Assembly (NCBI GenBank): GCA_963854735.1
Contig: OY978105.1
Location: 930,001 to 994,000 of the forward strand
Direction: 5' to 3'
Source of the DNA: Marvania coccoides
Taxonomy: Eukaryota; Chlorophyta; Trebouxiophyceae; Chlorellales; Chlorellaceae
Length of the DNA stretch: 64,000 nt
The stretch's first letter is position 1, and each line of letters begins with the position of its first letter. The position numbers were made by a program, and so were the translations under genes. Shown here one piece after another: positions 45,918 to 56,566 of the stretch. The notes under the pieces were generated by a model. It was not told the DNA's origin. It saw only the letters and a list, made by a program, of their open reading frames with translations, and did no database searches.

Positions 45918-47265
45918 ATGCCGCCACGCAAACGCAAATTCAAGAAGCCAGATCTGGCTCTTGACGACCCCAACGACCGTTCTGGCTCAGACAGCGACTC
46001 TGAAGCTGCTCGGGAGCGCCCTAGGCAGCGCCAGCGGGGCACCGCCGCGGCCGACAAAGGCCTCGTCAGCACCTTCTTCGCCGGGCAGCGTGCCGGCAGC
46101 AACCGCTCTGTAGCAGACCTTCGACTGGGGGCAGGCGATGAAGGCTCCCTCAGAGCGCTGGTTGCCGCCCTCCCAGAGCGGTTTCCCACCGAGAAAGCGG
46201 CGCTGCGGGCGCGGCTTGAGGCTCAGTTCGGGCGGTGGTGGGCGGAGTGGCGCGCGGGGCACAGCCTGTTGCTGTACGGCTATGGTTGTAAGCGCGGCAT
46301 ACTGCACAAGTTCGCTGCGACGTGCACCGGGGACGGCTCGTGTCTGGAGGTCAACGGCATGCAGCCAGGGGTCACCCCGCGCCAGATCGTGGCGCGAGTG
46401 GCCGCCCTGGCCAAGCTGGTGAAGCCGCAGCATTTCCGTGCCGCCAGCGTAGAAGAGCTGCTGGCTGCGATCGCTGAGGAGGATCCCCACCGCAGGGTGT
46501 ACGTGGCGGTGCACAATATCGACGGCCCGGGGCTGCGAGACCCCGCGGGGCAACGGCTGTTGAGCCAAATGGCGGCGCTGCCCAACGTCCACTTGGTGGC
46601 AAGTATCGACCACGTGAACGCGCCGCTGCTGTGGGATTTGCAGACCAAAGACAGGTTTGCGTGGCTGTGGCACCAGGCCACCACCTTTCGACCGTACCTG
46701 GACGAGGTGGCTGCCGCTGCCGTGCCCTCCCTTCTGGTCGGCAAAATGTGAGATTTTATATATATTTATTTAAGCTCTGTTCTTTTTTATCAATTTGGTG
46801 TTTTTCCAAGGCGAATTTTCTTAGATTCCCTCTTAGTCATCAATGTATGTCTTTTAGTTTGCATTCTAGTTTGCAAGTCGGTCTTTTCTACCCAAAGCTA
46901 ACTTGCTTTCCACCCCCCTCAATAAATCAACCCAACCGTGCAGGGAGGCGTGTACGCAGCAGAGTGCCCTGGTGGTGCTGTCCTCCCTCACCCACACCGC
47001 CCGCGAGGTCTTCCGCCTGGTGGCTGACGCGCAGCTGGACCCTTCAGGCGCCGGCGGAATTAACTTTCAACGGCTGTTCTCGTCGTGCAGGGAGCGATTT
47101 CTGGTGTCCAACGAGATGCTACTGAAGGTGTTTTTGACGGAGTTTAGAGACCACGACCTGTTGGTGTCAAAGCGGGGTCAGGAGGGGGGAGGGGACGTGC
47201 TGTGTGTTCCGCTTGACGCTGAGTCGCTGCAGCAGGTGCTGCAGTGCATGGAGGGCGGGAACTGA
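45918..47265 (+). CDS. ORC2: Origin recognition complex subunit 2
   Basis: Two exons (45918-46747, 46944-47265) give 383 aa, shorter than the 577 aa of human ORC2 because the disordered N-terminus is brief. The conserved core reads HSLLLYGYGCKRGILHKFA (an AAA-like loop without a Walker A Lys-Ser/Thr pair), VYVAVHNIDGPGLRD, LPNVHLVASIDHVNAPLLWD and FAWLWHQATTFRPYLDE, all typical of ORC2. The second exon encodes the winged-helix region (LVVLSSLTHTAREVFRLVAD). ORC2 is a structural subunit of the complex that marks replication origins. The N-terminus is basic (PPRKRKFKKPD) with acidic Ser/Asp repeats, likely CDK-regulated, but that is inference. Confidence 0.92.
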
Positions 47266-47873
47266 CCTTTGTTTTATGAAAATTTCATATACTCTAATTT
47301 TACTGTGTAAGGAGAAATTGCCGAGCACTATCAAGCGCAATAAAACTTTTTCTGCATGGCGCTTCTTCCTTTTTGTTGCAATCTCTGCAGCTGGGTGGAT
47401 ATCATTTTTTTTTACTTTCAGGCTAATTATTACAAAGTTAGCGACCAATGGGTCGCCTAAAGGTGCGTAAATATGGGCAGCGCGCAGAGGATTAAGGGCG
47501 GAAGTGAATGGAGGAAACAAAAATTACGCAAAAACTGTACAAGAACAAACATACGAAGAGCAGGCTATGTAGAAAGAGCATGAGTACATGCCACGCTATT
47601 TGACAGAGGCACGACGGCAGGGAAGCGATTTTATAAACAAAGGAGAAACAACCGGCCGATAAAAAAAAAAAAAAACATCAGAAAACAACAACAAACAAAC
47701 AAACAAACAAACAACAATAAACATTATGTTCAGGAAAAACATGGGAAATTGTACTGGTGAACAATACATTCTGCTGGCCTGAAAAACCAATACAGCGGGC
47801 AATATATCTATCTAAATATCTATATCTAAATGGCAAAACAGTATTAAGTTTTAAAAAGTTTGGATATTATAAT
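47266..47873. other. Converging-gene spacer with microsatellites
   Basis: About 600 bases between the ORC2 and F-box/LRR 3' ends. It contains an A14 run and a CAAA microsatellite (about 47690-47715). No coding signal is seen. Confidence 0.5.
47690..47715. repeat. (CAAA)n microsatellite
   Basis: About six CAAA units, preceded by CAA units and an A-run. A simple sequence repeat in a spacer. Confidence 0.85.
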
Positions 47874-49688
47874 TCAGAACGCTGGCTGGGGAAGCGCCAC
47901 GCGCTCAAACGCCGCCACGTGGCCGCCGTGCTGGCTCCACCAGCATGGCTTGCGGTGCTCCACCGCCGCGCCAGTAGCAGCTTTGAGCTTCAACACTCCT
48001 TTGCATGAAACGCCGCTGCCAAATGCTCTCACCTCCTTCAGGTGCTGCAACCGCCCTAAAGCCGCCGCCCCACGGTCCGTCACCCTTCCGCAGTGCTCGA
48101 ACTCCAGCGATACCAGGTTGGGGGCCCCTGCAGCCACCGCCATGCACCCAACATCGGAAATTTTTGTGTCGGACAACGACAAGTGCTCCAGCCGCTTTAA
48201 CCCCGCCAGCGCCGCCAACAGACCCGTGTCGGTGATGGCATCGCACCCAAACAACCCTAGCCTGCGCAGCTTTTTGGCGCCAGCCAGCGCAGCGAGGCCG
48301 CTGTCAGTGATATTGTGATGGCACCCGGAGAGGTCTAAAGAAATGAGGGAGGCGGCTACAGGGCCTTTAGAGAGGGCTGAGAGACCTATGTCGGTGACCA
48401 GCGGGCAGCAGCGCAGTCCCAGGGCGCGCAGGCGCGGGAAGCGCGCCAGCTCGAAGAGCGCAGCGTCCCCGAAATTTGCCAAGCAGGCGCTGAACTCGAG
48501 GCGCGTGCAGGCCAGCAGGGAGGCGAAAGCCTTCACGGCGGGGAGACCCACGGGGTAGCCGTCCACGTGCAGCGCGCGCAGCTCACGCAGCGAGTTTAAC
48601 CCGCAAAAAGCTGCCTCTAAAACGGCGGCGGTGTCCGGCACACGCCAGCCGTCCTCTCTGCTGAAATCGCTGGCAGCTACCTCCAGGTGCGTGAGCCCCG
48701 TCAGCGTGGCGATGTGCCGTAAGACCCCCGCGTCCTCTCCGGCCGCAAAACACCGCCGGAGGACCAACGAACGCAGCGTTGACTTTCTCGGCCGCAGAGT
48801 TAGCGCCGCCACGCCTGCCGATGTGACGCACCCTCCAGCTTCCTTAGGCAGCCACGACCACGCGGGGATGGTGAGCTCTAGGTTCTCGAGGCGGGGGAGG
48901 GACGCCAAGGTGGTGCACACCTTGTCGGTTATGTTTAAAGGGCTGGACAGGCAAACTTTTGTGAGGCTCAGCTGTGAGAGCTCCGCCAGCGTGGCCGCCC
49001 AGTTGGCGCCCCCCGCGCCCCTTGACGCTTGCGCCCAGCTGTCTTCGACGACCAGCGCCTCCAGAGGGCAGAAAAAAGGGAACACCGCAGTCTCTGCTGT
49101 CGAGGACGAGGAGGGATCGCTGTCGACACCGATATCGTCGTTCTTGCGGCTATCGCACGGGTTGAACGCCGTTTTTGTGAGGCGGAGGGACTTGAGGTGC
49201 GTGAAGGCGTCGCGGCAGGCGGGGGAGAGGGCTATGGCGGCGCGTGTGAGGGCCAGAGAGGTGAGTCGCTGCATAGCAGCGATATCGGCAATCCTCTGGT
49301 CGTTAATGTCCATTTCCGCAGCCCAAGGGCCTTCTGGACCAGCAAGCTCCAGGCTCTGAAGGTTGGTCATCTCAGACAGGGGCGAGAGCGCCAGCCGGCT
49401 GCACTCTTGGACGACTTTCAGGCGGAGGACTGAAACGCCGGGAAAGGCTGCAGAAAGAACCTCTAAAGGTGCAGCGGCGGAAGGAGAGAGGGTGACAAGG
49501 TTGCGGGCCATTGTATCGCGCCAGCCGCGGCACGTGAGGCGTAGGGAGGCGAGGGAGGAGGGTGGAAGAGTGGCAAGGATGATTTCTAGGCAGACATCTG
49601 GCAGCAGATGCCATTTCTGCCTTTCGTTAAAGGTCATAACTGACGTGCTAAGGTCGAAGACCTGCGCAACAAGGTGCGAGGGATGCAT
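47874..49688 (-). CDS. F-box/leucine-rich-repeat protein
   Basis: A single exon gives 604 aa from the ATG at 49688 (or 587 from the ATG at 49637). An F-box lies near the N-terminus: HLLPDVCLEIILATLPPSSL followed by ASLRLTCRGWRDTM. The remainder is leucine-rich repeats, with the last ones of the cysteine-containing AMN1/FBXL type (LISLDLSGCHHNITDSGLAAL, LRRLGLFGCDAITDTGLLAAL, LEHLSLSDTKISDVG). Such proteins are substrate receptors of SCF ubiquitin ligases: the F-box binds SKP1 and the repeats choose the target. No transmembrane segment is evident. The gene is intronless and GC-rich, and is head-to-head with syntaxin 18. Confidence 0.88.
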   Translation of the reverse strand: MHPSHLVAQVFDLSTSVMTFNERQKWHLLPDVCLEIILATLPPSSLASLRLTCRGWRDTMARNLVTLSPSAAAPLEVLSAAFPGVSVLRLKVVQECSRLALSPLSEMTNLQSLELAGPEGPWAAEMDINDQRIADIAAMQRLTSLALTRAAIALSPACRDAFTHLKSLRLTKTAFNPCDSRKNDDIGVDSDPSSSSTAETAVFPFFCPLEALVVEDSWAQASRGAGGANWAATLAELSQLSLTKVCLSSPLNITDKVCTTLASLPRLENLELTIPAWSWLPKEAGGCVTSAGVAALTLRPRKSTLRSLVLRRCFAAGEDAGVLRHIATLTGLTHLEVAASDFSREDGWRVPDTAAVLEAAFCGLNSLRELRALHVDGYPVGLPAVKAFASLLACTRLEFSACLANFGDAALFELARFPRLRALGLRCCPLVTDIGLSALSKGPVAASLISLDLSGCHHNITDSGLAALAGAKKLRRLGLFGCDAITDTGLLAALAGLKRLEHLSLSDTKISDVGCMAVAAGAPNLVSLEFEHCGRVTDRGAAALGRLQHLKEVRAFGSGVSCKGVLKLKAATGAAVEHRKPCWWSQHGGHVAAFERVALPQPAF

Positions 49689-50057
49689 TCGGGTCAAAAA
49701 AAAATTAAAAAAATATAATCTCTCAGGGAAGTCGAAAGGCAAAAAGGAAGGGCGTGACCCACCTAGCGCCGGCTCCAATGGGTTAAAGATTTATTTTGGT
49801 TCTATTGAGCGGCTTTCAAACCATTAATGATCGATGAGACGGAAATAGTTGCCTAGCTTCCAAAAAGCCATTTGTATAACTGAGAGCGTTTGTGGCCAGC
49901 TCGTCCTGGGGGTCAAAACCCAATCGCGTTTTGTTATATTAAATCACTTGAGCAGCCGAAACGAAACCTATAAAAAAGTCATGGCGCCCTGGCTGGTTCG
50001 TATAACACTTTTATAAGCTTTGAAAGCTTGGTTTTTCACTCGTGCTTTAATTTTGCA
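49689..50057. promoter_or_regulatory. Divergent spacer between F-box/LRR and syntaxin 18
   Basis: About 370 AT-rich bases between start codons facing away from each other. A TATA-like word (CTATAAAAAAG) lies about 85 bases before the syntaxin start. Presumed promoters for both genes. Confidence 0.4.
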
Positions 50058-51178
50058 ATGCCCATCGATCTCACAGCATCATTTTCAGACCTTGTGGTCG
50101 CGGCAGGCCGGACCAGCGGCTTGGGAGAAGTGAGTTTATGATCAATCACCATTTTTCAAGCGAACATTCACCCAAACGCGGTATAAATGTGCAGGATGAC
50201 CTCCGAAAGCTCCGATCTGCGCAGCTGCTGCGCTCCCTGGGCTCCAAGAACAACTTCACTAAGGCATCTGCTGAAGTGGTTGAGTGATCGCTTCTTGCTC
50301 AGCACGCTCTTGTTTTTTAACCTTCTAACCCGTCGCAATCCGCTCTCCCTCCACAGGCCCAGAACATCGCCTCCCTGCGCGCCTTCCTCCTAGAGAACCA
50401 GCAGCAGTATGCGCTGTCGGGTCGCTTGAGAGAGCCGGAGCGTGATCGAATAGAGGAAGAAGTGGGCGCCTACGTGCGCGCGTGCAGCACCAACATCACG
50501 AAATTGCAGTCCATGCTTGCCACCATCCCTGCCGCCTCTCCAGCGGGCGCAGTCCCTGCCAGCGCCCAGCTCATGGCGCACCGTCAAGGCTCGGTTTTAA
50601 TCCTCTCAGAGCGGCTAGGCGCGCTGACTGCCGCGTTTGACCGGCTGCGTGGCCTGCGGTACAAGCAGCTGCAGCAGGAGGAGGCCAACAGGCGGCGCCG
50701 CACTCCCCAAAGCACCGCCATGCAGCTGCCCCGGTCAAATCTTGGCGACACAGCGGGTGGACGGCCCTTGAGGGGCGCTTTTGATGCAGTCGCAGGCGGC
50801 AGTGGCGGCGGAGGGTTCGGTGGCAGCAGCGCAGATGCGCATCACGCGCAGCAGCAGCAGATGCAGGGTCAAATAGACGTTGAAAACGTGGCGCTACAAG
50901 CGGAGCTGCTCAGCATGACACAGCAGGTGCAGCACACGGAGCGCACGGTGCGGGAGATTGCGACGCTCAACCAGATGTTCTCCACCGCCATTTTACACCA
51001 GTCGGAGCAGATTGAGCAGCTGTATAGTGAGGCGGTTGCGGCGACGGCGTTCATCGGCAAAGCCAACGTGCAGCTGGACAAGGCGGTGAAGACCAACAAG
51101 AGCGCACAAAAGTGCATGATGCTGCTGCTGATTATGGCTTCGGTGGCGCTGCTGTTCTTAGATTGGTGGTATAGCTGA
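50058..51178 (+). CDS. STX18: Syntaxin 18-like Qa-SNARE
   Basis: Three exons (50058-50129, 50195-50278, 50357-51178) give 325 aa. The N-terminus (MPIDLTASFSDLVVAA, then a helical region with NIASLRAFLLENQQQY) matches the syntaxin 18/Ufe1 N-terminal domain. A Gly/Ser/Gln-rich linker precedes the SNARE helix (VREIATLNQMFSTAILHQSE then IEQLYSEAVAATAFI), and a C-terminal anchor (MLLLIMASVALLFLDWWYS) closes the protein. STX18 is the ER Qa-SNARE for retrograde Golgi-to-ER traffic. The donor of intron 2 is uncertain: GTG|GTTGAG is used here, and GAA|GTGGTT three bases earlier also keeps frame. Confidence 0.85.
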
Positions 51179-51747
51179 TTTATACTTTTTTTTAAAAGCA
51201 TTTTGGGGGTGGAAAACATACAAGAATTTTTACTGCATTTTTTTTTGGTAGAACAAATTTCCCGTTGTAAAAACCTTGAGAACCTGGGGAATCGCTCTTT
51301 GGCACTCCAAGATAAAAATAAGCAATAACTCGATAAAAATCCTGAGATCATAATTTGAAACTTAAACACAAGAAAAATCTTCGAGGTAGGCTCAAGGCGG
51401 CAAATGTGATCTTTGGATCTCTCTTATTGGGCTAAAAGAGGGCAAAACAAGAGCGGCAAACCTCTTTAGTTGTCAAGTCCCCGTCCCTTCTTGCCAGTGG
51501 CACGCAAGGAGCGCAGGGCGCAACGAAAGAGAAGAGTCTGGCGACACAGGCACGCCTTCTATTTTCACACCCCGCTGCACGATATCGTATCCCATCTCGA
51601 CAGAAAGAGCCTCCGTTCGCTCAGGCTGGTGAGCTGCAGAATGTGGCTGGTGGGAGATGAGTTAATTTGTACCGCAATACGGATTTATACACAAGATAAA
51701 CTGTTTCATTTATTAAGTTTCAACTTGAAGTAGCCCTGGCGTGTTTC
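51179..51747. other. Converging-gene spacer with an F-box-like fragment
   Basis: About 570 bases between the syntaxin 18 and reductase 3' ends. The plus strand at 51550-51660 reads PLHDIVSHLDRKSLRSLRLV and then SCRMWLVGDE, an F-box-like stretch without a proper gene around it. The rest is AT-rich. Confidence 0.4.
51550..51665 (+). pseudogene. F-box-like fragment
   Basis: A short frame resembles a complete F-box core (two helices ending LVSCRMW). It stops at 51733 after an unrelated AT-rich end. There is no sign of a following repeat domain. It is probably a gene relic, though an exon of an unseen gene cannot be excluded. Confidence 0.3.
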
Positions 51748-53735
51748 TTAGGCAGCACCATTTGCCGCTGCTGCCGCTCCCTCTGGCATGACGTAACTGC
51801 ATGCAAAATTGAGAAAAATAATTATGAATTTAAACATCCACATTTATAACCGTTCAAAAATTAAGGGGCAAATTTCTGTAAGCAAGTAAAAAAACAAACC
51901 AAAAAACTTACGCGTCTGGCCGCTTGGCAACTTTTTGCGCCCAAATTTCGCGCAGCAGGGCGATGCACAGCGGGAGCGCCACGTCGGGCCGAAACAGGTA
52001 CGTCTTGTGTGTCATGCAGGTGGCTATTTCGGCCCATTTGGTCATCATCGGGTCGCCGACTCGCTGCACTTCGTTGGCAAGCGCATCCAGCAGAATGGGC
52101 CACTTCCACAGCGCCTCCGCCATCTTCTGTGACCAGTAGAAGTCGTGGCCGTAGCGCGCCTTCCAGCGGCGCTCGTACCGCACAGTGTTGGCCTTTGAAA
52201 AGTCCCCAGCGGTGCGGGCCTCCAGCAGCGTCTCTGCTGCCAGCTTGCCCCCCATCATTGCCTAAAAATGAAGGGAAGAATGAAATAAACTCAAAATAAA
52301 GAAATTTCGTTGTATAATTATTTAAAATAAAAACTCAGGGACACTTCTGTCGTCAGGCGATTTCCTTTGCACTCTTGGACAGCATGCACAGCTCAAATTA
52401 AAGTAAATCACGCCACATTGATAAAACACTTGCCGTGTGGATTCCCTCGCCAGTCAGAGGGTCTACATGGCCAGCAGCGTCGCCCACAATGACGAGGTGG
52501 TCAGCGTACGTTTTGGACACTCCCTGGCTACCCAGCCGCAGCGAAGCGGCGCGCATGCGCTCAGTTTTTGGGTTGGGCCCCATTGCTCGAGAAATGAAGG
52601 GGTCACGCTTGATGGCATCTTCGTGCAGCCGCTTCAGGTCCTCGGCGGTGACGCTGCCCATCTGGCCAGAGGAAGCGTTGGGCCCGCAGGGGATGAGGTA
52701 GTAGCAGTAGCCCAGCTCCCCAGTGGTGTGCCTGAGAAAAAAAGTCCAAAAAAAGTTCACGTTTGAATGCACATTTTGCATGCAAAAGGAAAGCAAAACT
52801 GGTGAATTTAACCACACCAATAATTATGAATAATTTGTCGCACTTGAAGATGGCTGCGTAGCCAGGCAGGCTCCACCGAGGGTAGAAGCAAGCCCCATCG
52901 AAATCGGTGTTATGATTTTTAATGTAGGCACGAGAAGACAGCCCCAGGGGCGGGGCGGTGCAGTACCCCAGCTGCGTGGCTAGCCGGGAGGTGGCACCGT
53001 CAGCGCACACCAGCACGCGCCCTTTTACTTCCTCTCCTTTGGTGGACGTCACCGTCCAAAGTTTGGCAGAGCTATCAAAAGAAACATGAGAGGCGTCGAC
53101 CTCGAAACGCTCCTTCAGCTGCGCGCCCGCGCGGGCGGCGGCCTTGGCCACCTTGTCGTCCAGGTTGATGCGCTTGCAGGCCACGGCGACAGCTTGGCCG
53201 ACCTTGAATATCAACGAAAGAAAACGGCAGAGGTGATTAATTTGGGGGAAATTTCAAGATAAATTTGAGAAGTACACTAGCATGGTTTTAAAGGGTATAC
53301 GTTTCACGAACTCACGCGCTCCACAGATTTGCCGATGTACGAAAGACCGCTGGGGCTCACAAAGCCGCCGCTGTCGGCGAAAGCAGCCTCCCCAGCGTCC
53401 TTCAGCTCCTGCATCACCCCCATATCCTCCAAAATGCGCACCGCAGGGGTACAAACGGCGTCTCCGCACACCTTTTCGCGTGGAAATTTCTCCTTGTCCA
53501 GCAGCGCCACTTTTGCGCCGCCTTTCGCGAGGTAGTAGGCGCATACGCTGCCGGAGGGGCCGGCGCCGACGATGATGGCATCGTAGGCATCTTCAGGGAG
53601 GGCTTCGGGGGTGAGGGGACCGCGCTTGATGCGATTTCTGAGCGCCCGGCGAGCGAGGATGCCAGCTGTCAAGATGCCGGTGCCTGCAGCAGCTAGCGCG
53701 AGCTGGTGCTTGCGTTCGTGAATGTTGAATGTCAT
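51748..53735 (-). CDS. Geranylgeranyl reductase-family FAD oxidoreductase
   Basis: Five exons (53316-53735, 52844-53202, 52434-52731, 51912-52261, 51748-51796) give 491 aa. A hydrophobic N-terminus (ALAAAGTGILTAGILA) precedes the FAD-binding motif DAIIVGAGPSGSVCAYYLA (residues 52-70) and the family signature FPREKVCGD. Later motifs are RVLVCADGATSRLA and VIVGDAAGHVDPLTGEGIHTA, the second FAD-binding motif. This family reduces geranylgeranyl chains for chlorophyll, tocopherol or archaeal-type lipids, and close relatives act on other polyprenyls. The substrate cannot be fixed from sequence. Intron 3 has a GC donor (ACG|GCAAGT). The last exon is only 49 bases and was found from the GTAAGT donor at 51911. 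Without it the protein would stop three codons earlier in coding terms. Confidence 0.85.
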
Positions 53736-54134
53736 TGCTGTTTTGGGGGGTTGCGAATTGATTAAGTTAGGCTGTGCTTGCTCCAATGTGTTTCAGAAAA
53801 AAGGCTGTTTGGGTGTGCTATGGCGCAACGAAAGCGTGGATGCTGTGGCGCTTCGCTTGTGATAATCGCTGTCAATAGAGGTTAATATATAATTCGAATA
53901 ATCTCGTTCGTTTAGTGAAACTGAAAATTCTGAGCTGGCAGTCGTCGTCGTTCTTCTCAAAACTCACTCTTGCAATTGGTCGGCTCGCCAACAGCTCTTC
54001 CTATGCGATTGATATTTAACTTTGAACAAAAAAAATGCGAATATTCATACCAGCGCCCCTTCGGCATTCGGTGCTCGAATTCAATTTTTGAAATGACCTC
54101 TTGAAATAATTTATCAGCCGTTTTAGCCCGTAAA
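53736..54134. promoter_or_regulatory. Divergent spacer between reductase and RNA triphosphatase genes
   Basis: About 400 bases between start codons facing away from each other, mostly AT-rich. Presumed promoter region for both genes. No specific element is recognised. Confidence 0.4.
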
Positions 54135-56178
54135 ATGGTTGACGAAGCCTCTGCAAACCGCCAAGAAAGCGGGCTGCTGAGCTTTGACCCCCCTCATGAT
54201 GCAGAGCCGCAGAACGGGGGCACAGAAAACCATGCCGAGCGAGCTACTGGCGAGGCTGAGGTGCCCACCGTCCTCACCAAGCTTCAGAAATGGGTGAGTT
54301 CCTGCCCCACTCCGCGCCGGCAGCAAGATTCCCCGCAGCCGTCCCACCCGAGTTCAATCAATGTTCAAAATTTTAAAATCTCCTTGTGCAAACACATTTT
54401 TGCAGGCCGACTACCCTTCGGTGGGCACTGGCGTCAACCCCACTCGCTTCCTCCCCATGAAGACCCCCATGTCGCAGGAGATCGTCTCCAACTGGTCCCT
54501 CCCTGACCCGCCAAAGCACTCGTTGACGGTGCCCGAGTTGCTGGCCTCCCAGGCCGCTGCTGGCCGCACCGTGGGCATGATCATCGATCTGGCCAACCAC
54601 GAGTGCCTCTACGCCGAAGACGTGCCCGACAGTCTCGAATACTGCCACATCCAGCTGGTGGCTAAAGTGTTGCCGCCTGTTGAAGCCATCGATGATGTGC
54701 AGGCGGCAGCACAGGAGTTCTGGGCGCGCAGGCCCGGGGACTACATCGCCATTCACTGCGCCTACGGGTTCAACCGCACGGGCTTTGTGGTGTGCTCGTT
54801 TCTGTGCCAGGCCTGCGGCATGACGGTGGAGGCGGCGCTGGAAAGTTTCGCCGCTGCTCGGCCGCCTGGCGTGAAGCATGGAAAGTTCGTGGACGAGCTG
54901 TACGCGCGGTACGGCAACGACAGGGGGCCCCCAAAGGATCCCGAGCCCCTGCAGCAAGAGCAGCAACGGTTGAGAAGTAGCGGAAGTTTTCGGCGCGAAC
55001 AAGAAGCGGCGGTGGCAGCAACGGGCAAAAGGAGGGGCAGCTCTGGGATGCTGTCCAGCGCGCTGGCGCGCGCGAGCAGCGCGGAACGCCCTGCCAGCGA
55101 GGCAGCGGGCGACCCGCCGCTGTGTCCGCCCTCTCCGGCCCTGTCAAACCGGCATAGTTTACGGGGTGGCAGCCCAGAAGATGCCCCCTCCCCCGCGTCC
55201 TCTTCCACCCCCATCCCCGCCCCCAGCCGGCGGCACTCATCCCGCTCCCTGATGGGTGGCAGCTCCGGCCACTCCGGCAGCGTCGTGGTGGGCAGCATCG
55301 GCGCAGATGGCGGAAGCTTCATTGGCGCTTGCGGCAGCGCGGTTGAGGGCACAGGAGGGTCTGGGCGGGCGCGGGAGCTGTCTGCGATGGCGCAGCACCT
55401 AGAAGGAAAGAGCTTGATGCGAAAAGAGACCAGTTTGGGGCTGGCCAGGGCGCTGCATGAAGATTTTGGCGGACACGAGCACAGCACGCCTGGGCGGCAG
55501 GGCGACCCCAGTCCGCTGATGGCGCTGACGGCTGCAGACGACTGGGTGGACAGAGCGGAAAATGCAACGGAGGAAGAGGATCGGCAGGAACGCAGCAGAG
55601 AAGCGAGCGGAAACCCTCCCAGTCCTGAAGAAACTGGAGCGGCGGCGGAAGAAGCAGCGGAGCTGCCAAAAATTGCCCCAGGCGCAGACGCGGGGGCCTC
55701 CACGGAAACGGCAGCCCACCCGCGGGGGGGGCTTCCAAAGCCGCCACTACTGCGGCAGGTGTCGCCTTATGGGGGCGAGCCGAGCTGCATCGCTGTCGCC
55801 GACAGTGGTTGGATTCCGGGGGCCTTCCACGCCGCTGCAGCGGCGTCGCAGCGGTCCCCTGGGCGTGGCTCCATGCCGCGCAACTGTAGCTTTGACTCTG
55901 ACAACCAGAGCTTGGGGTTCAATGCCAGAGAAGCTCTGGCAACGATGGCGAGGCGGGACAGAGGCAAAGAAAGAGAGAAACCCTCCACGAGGGACATGCA
56001 TCACTGCAGCGCAATGTCGGACATGGATTTGTCGGCCTGGGATGCCAACGGAGACCTGATTTCGGGCGCAGGGGAGCCGACGGCGGAAGGCAGGAAAGCG
56101 GCGCCTGCCGCGACGGCCAAAAAGGAGCGGCGGGTACGGAACCCGAGGTCCTCCTGGAACATCTGCGCAGTCATGTGA
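54135..56178 (+). CDS. Capping-type RNA 5'-triphosphatase with long tail and CaaX box
   Basis: Two exons (54135-54293, 54406-56178) give 643 aa. Residues about 54-235 match the cysteine-phosphatase RNA triphosphatase domain of animal/plant capping enzyme: NPTRFLPMKTPMSQEIVSNW, VGMIIDLANHECLY and the P-loop IHCAYGFNRTGFVVCSFLC (C171, R177), then AARPPGVKHGKFVDELYARY. There is no guanylyltransferase half. The remaining 400 residues are Ser/Pro/Gly-rich and probably disordered. The chain ends WNICAVM, a CaaX motif that predicts prenylation and membrane attachment. It may remove the gamma phosphate of RNA ends, or be a DUSP11-like phosphatase. The membrane tail argues against a simple nuclear capping role. 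Confidence 0.82.
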
Positions 56179-56566
56179 TGAATACATGGAAAATTGTTGT
56201 TTCTTACGTTTTTTTTTTGAAGTTCAAGTACTTGTTTTTTTAATGTGTTGATATTTACTGATCATGCTTTTTGAATTGAGTGTACCACACCCCCCCTCTT
56301 TTTTTCTTTCTTTGTTCTTCTTCTTTTTCTACCTGTGTTTCCTCTGTTCCCAATCGTATTTGTCTATTCAACGGAAGAATTTTATTAATTTCAAGTTTTC
56401 AACAAATACAAAAATACAAATTTGAGGGTTTATCCTCCGCATAGAGATGGCAACAAAGGCCACACAGCAGAGGGGCAAGCTTGGTCCTAACAATTAAGCC
56501 AGGAGCTTACTGCCGCACTGGTTTGGCTCAACACAAAATTAAAGCAAAAACTGCCACATACGCGCA
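56179..56566. other. Converging-gene spacer, nothing seen
   Basis: About 390 bases between two stop codons, with T-rich and pyrimidine tracts. No coding signal. Confidence 0.45.

Noticed and set aside
54762..55703. Long minus-strand open frame (313 aa) opposite the RNA triphosphatase
   Set aside because: It is the antisense of a GC-rich coding exon, its Ser/Ala/Pro-rich composition mirrors the sense codons, and it has no recognisable motif.
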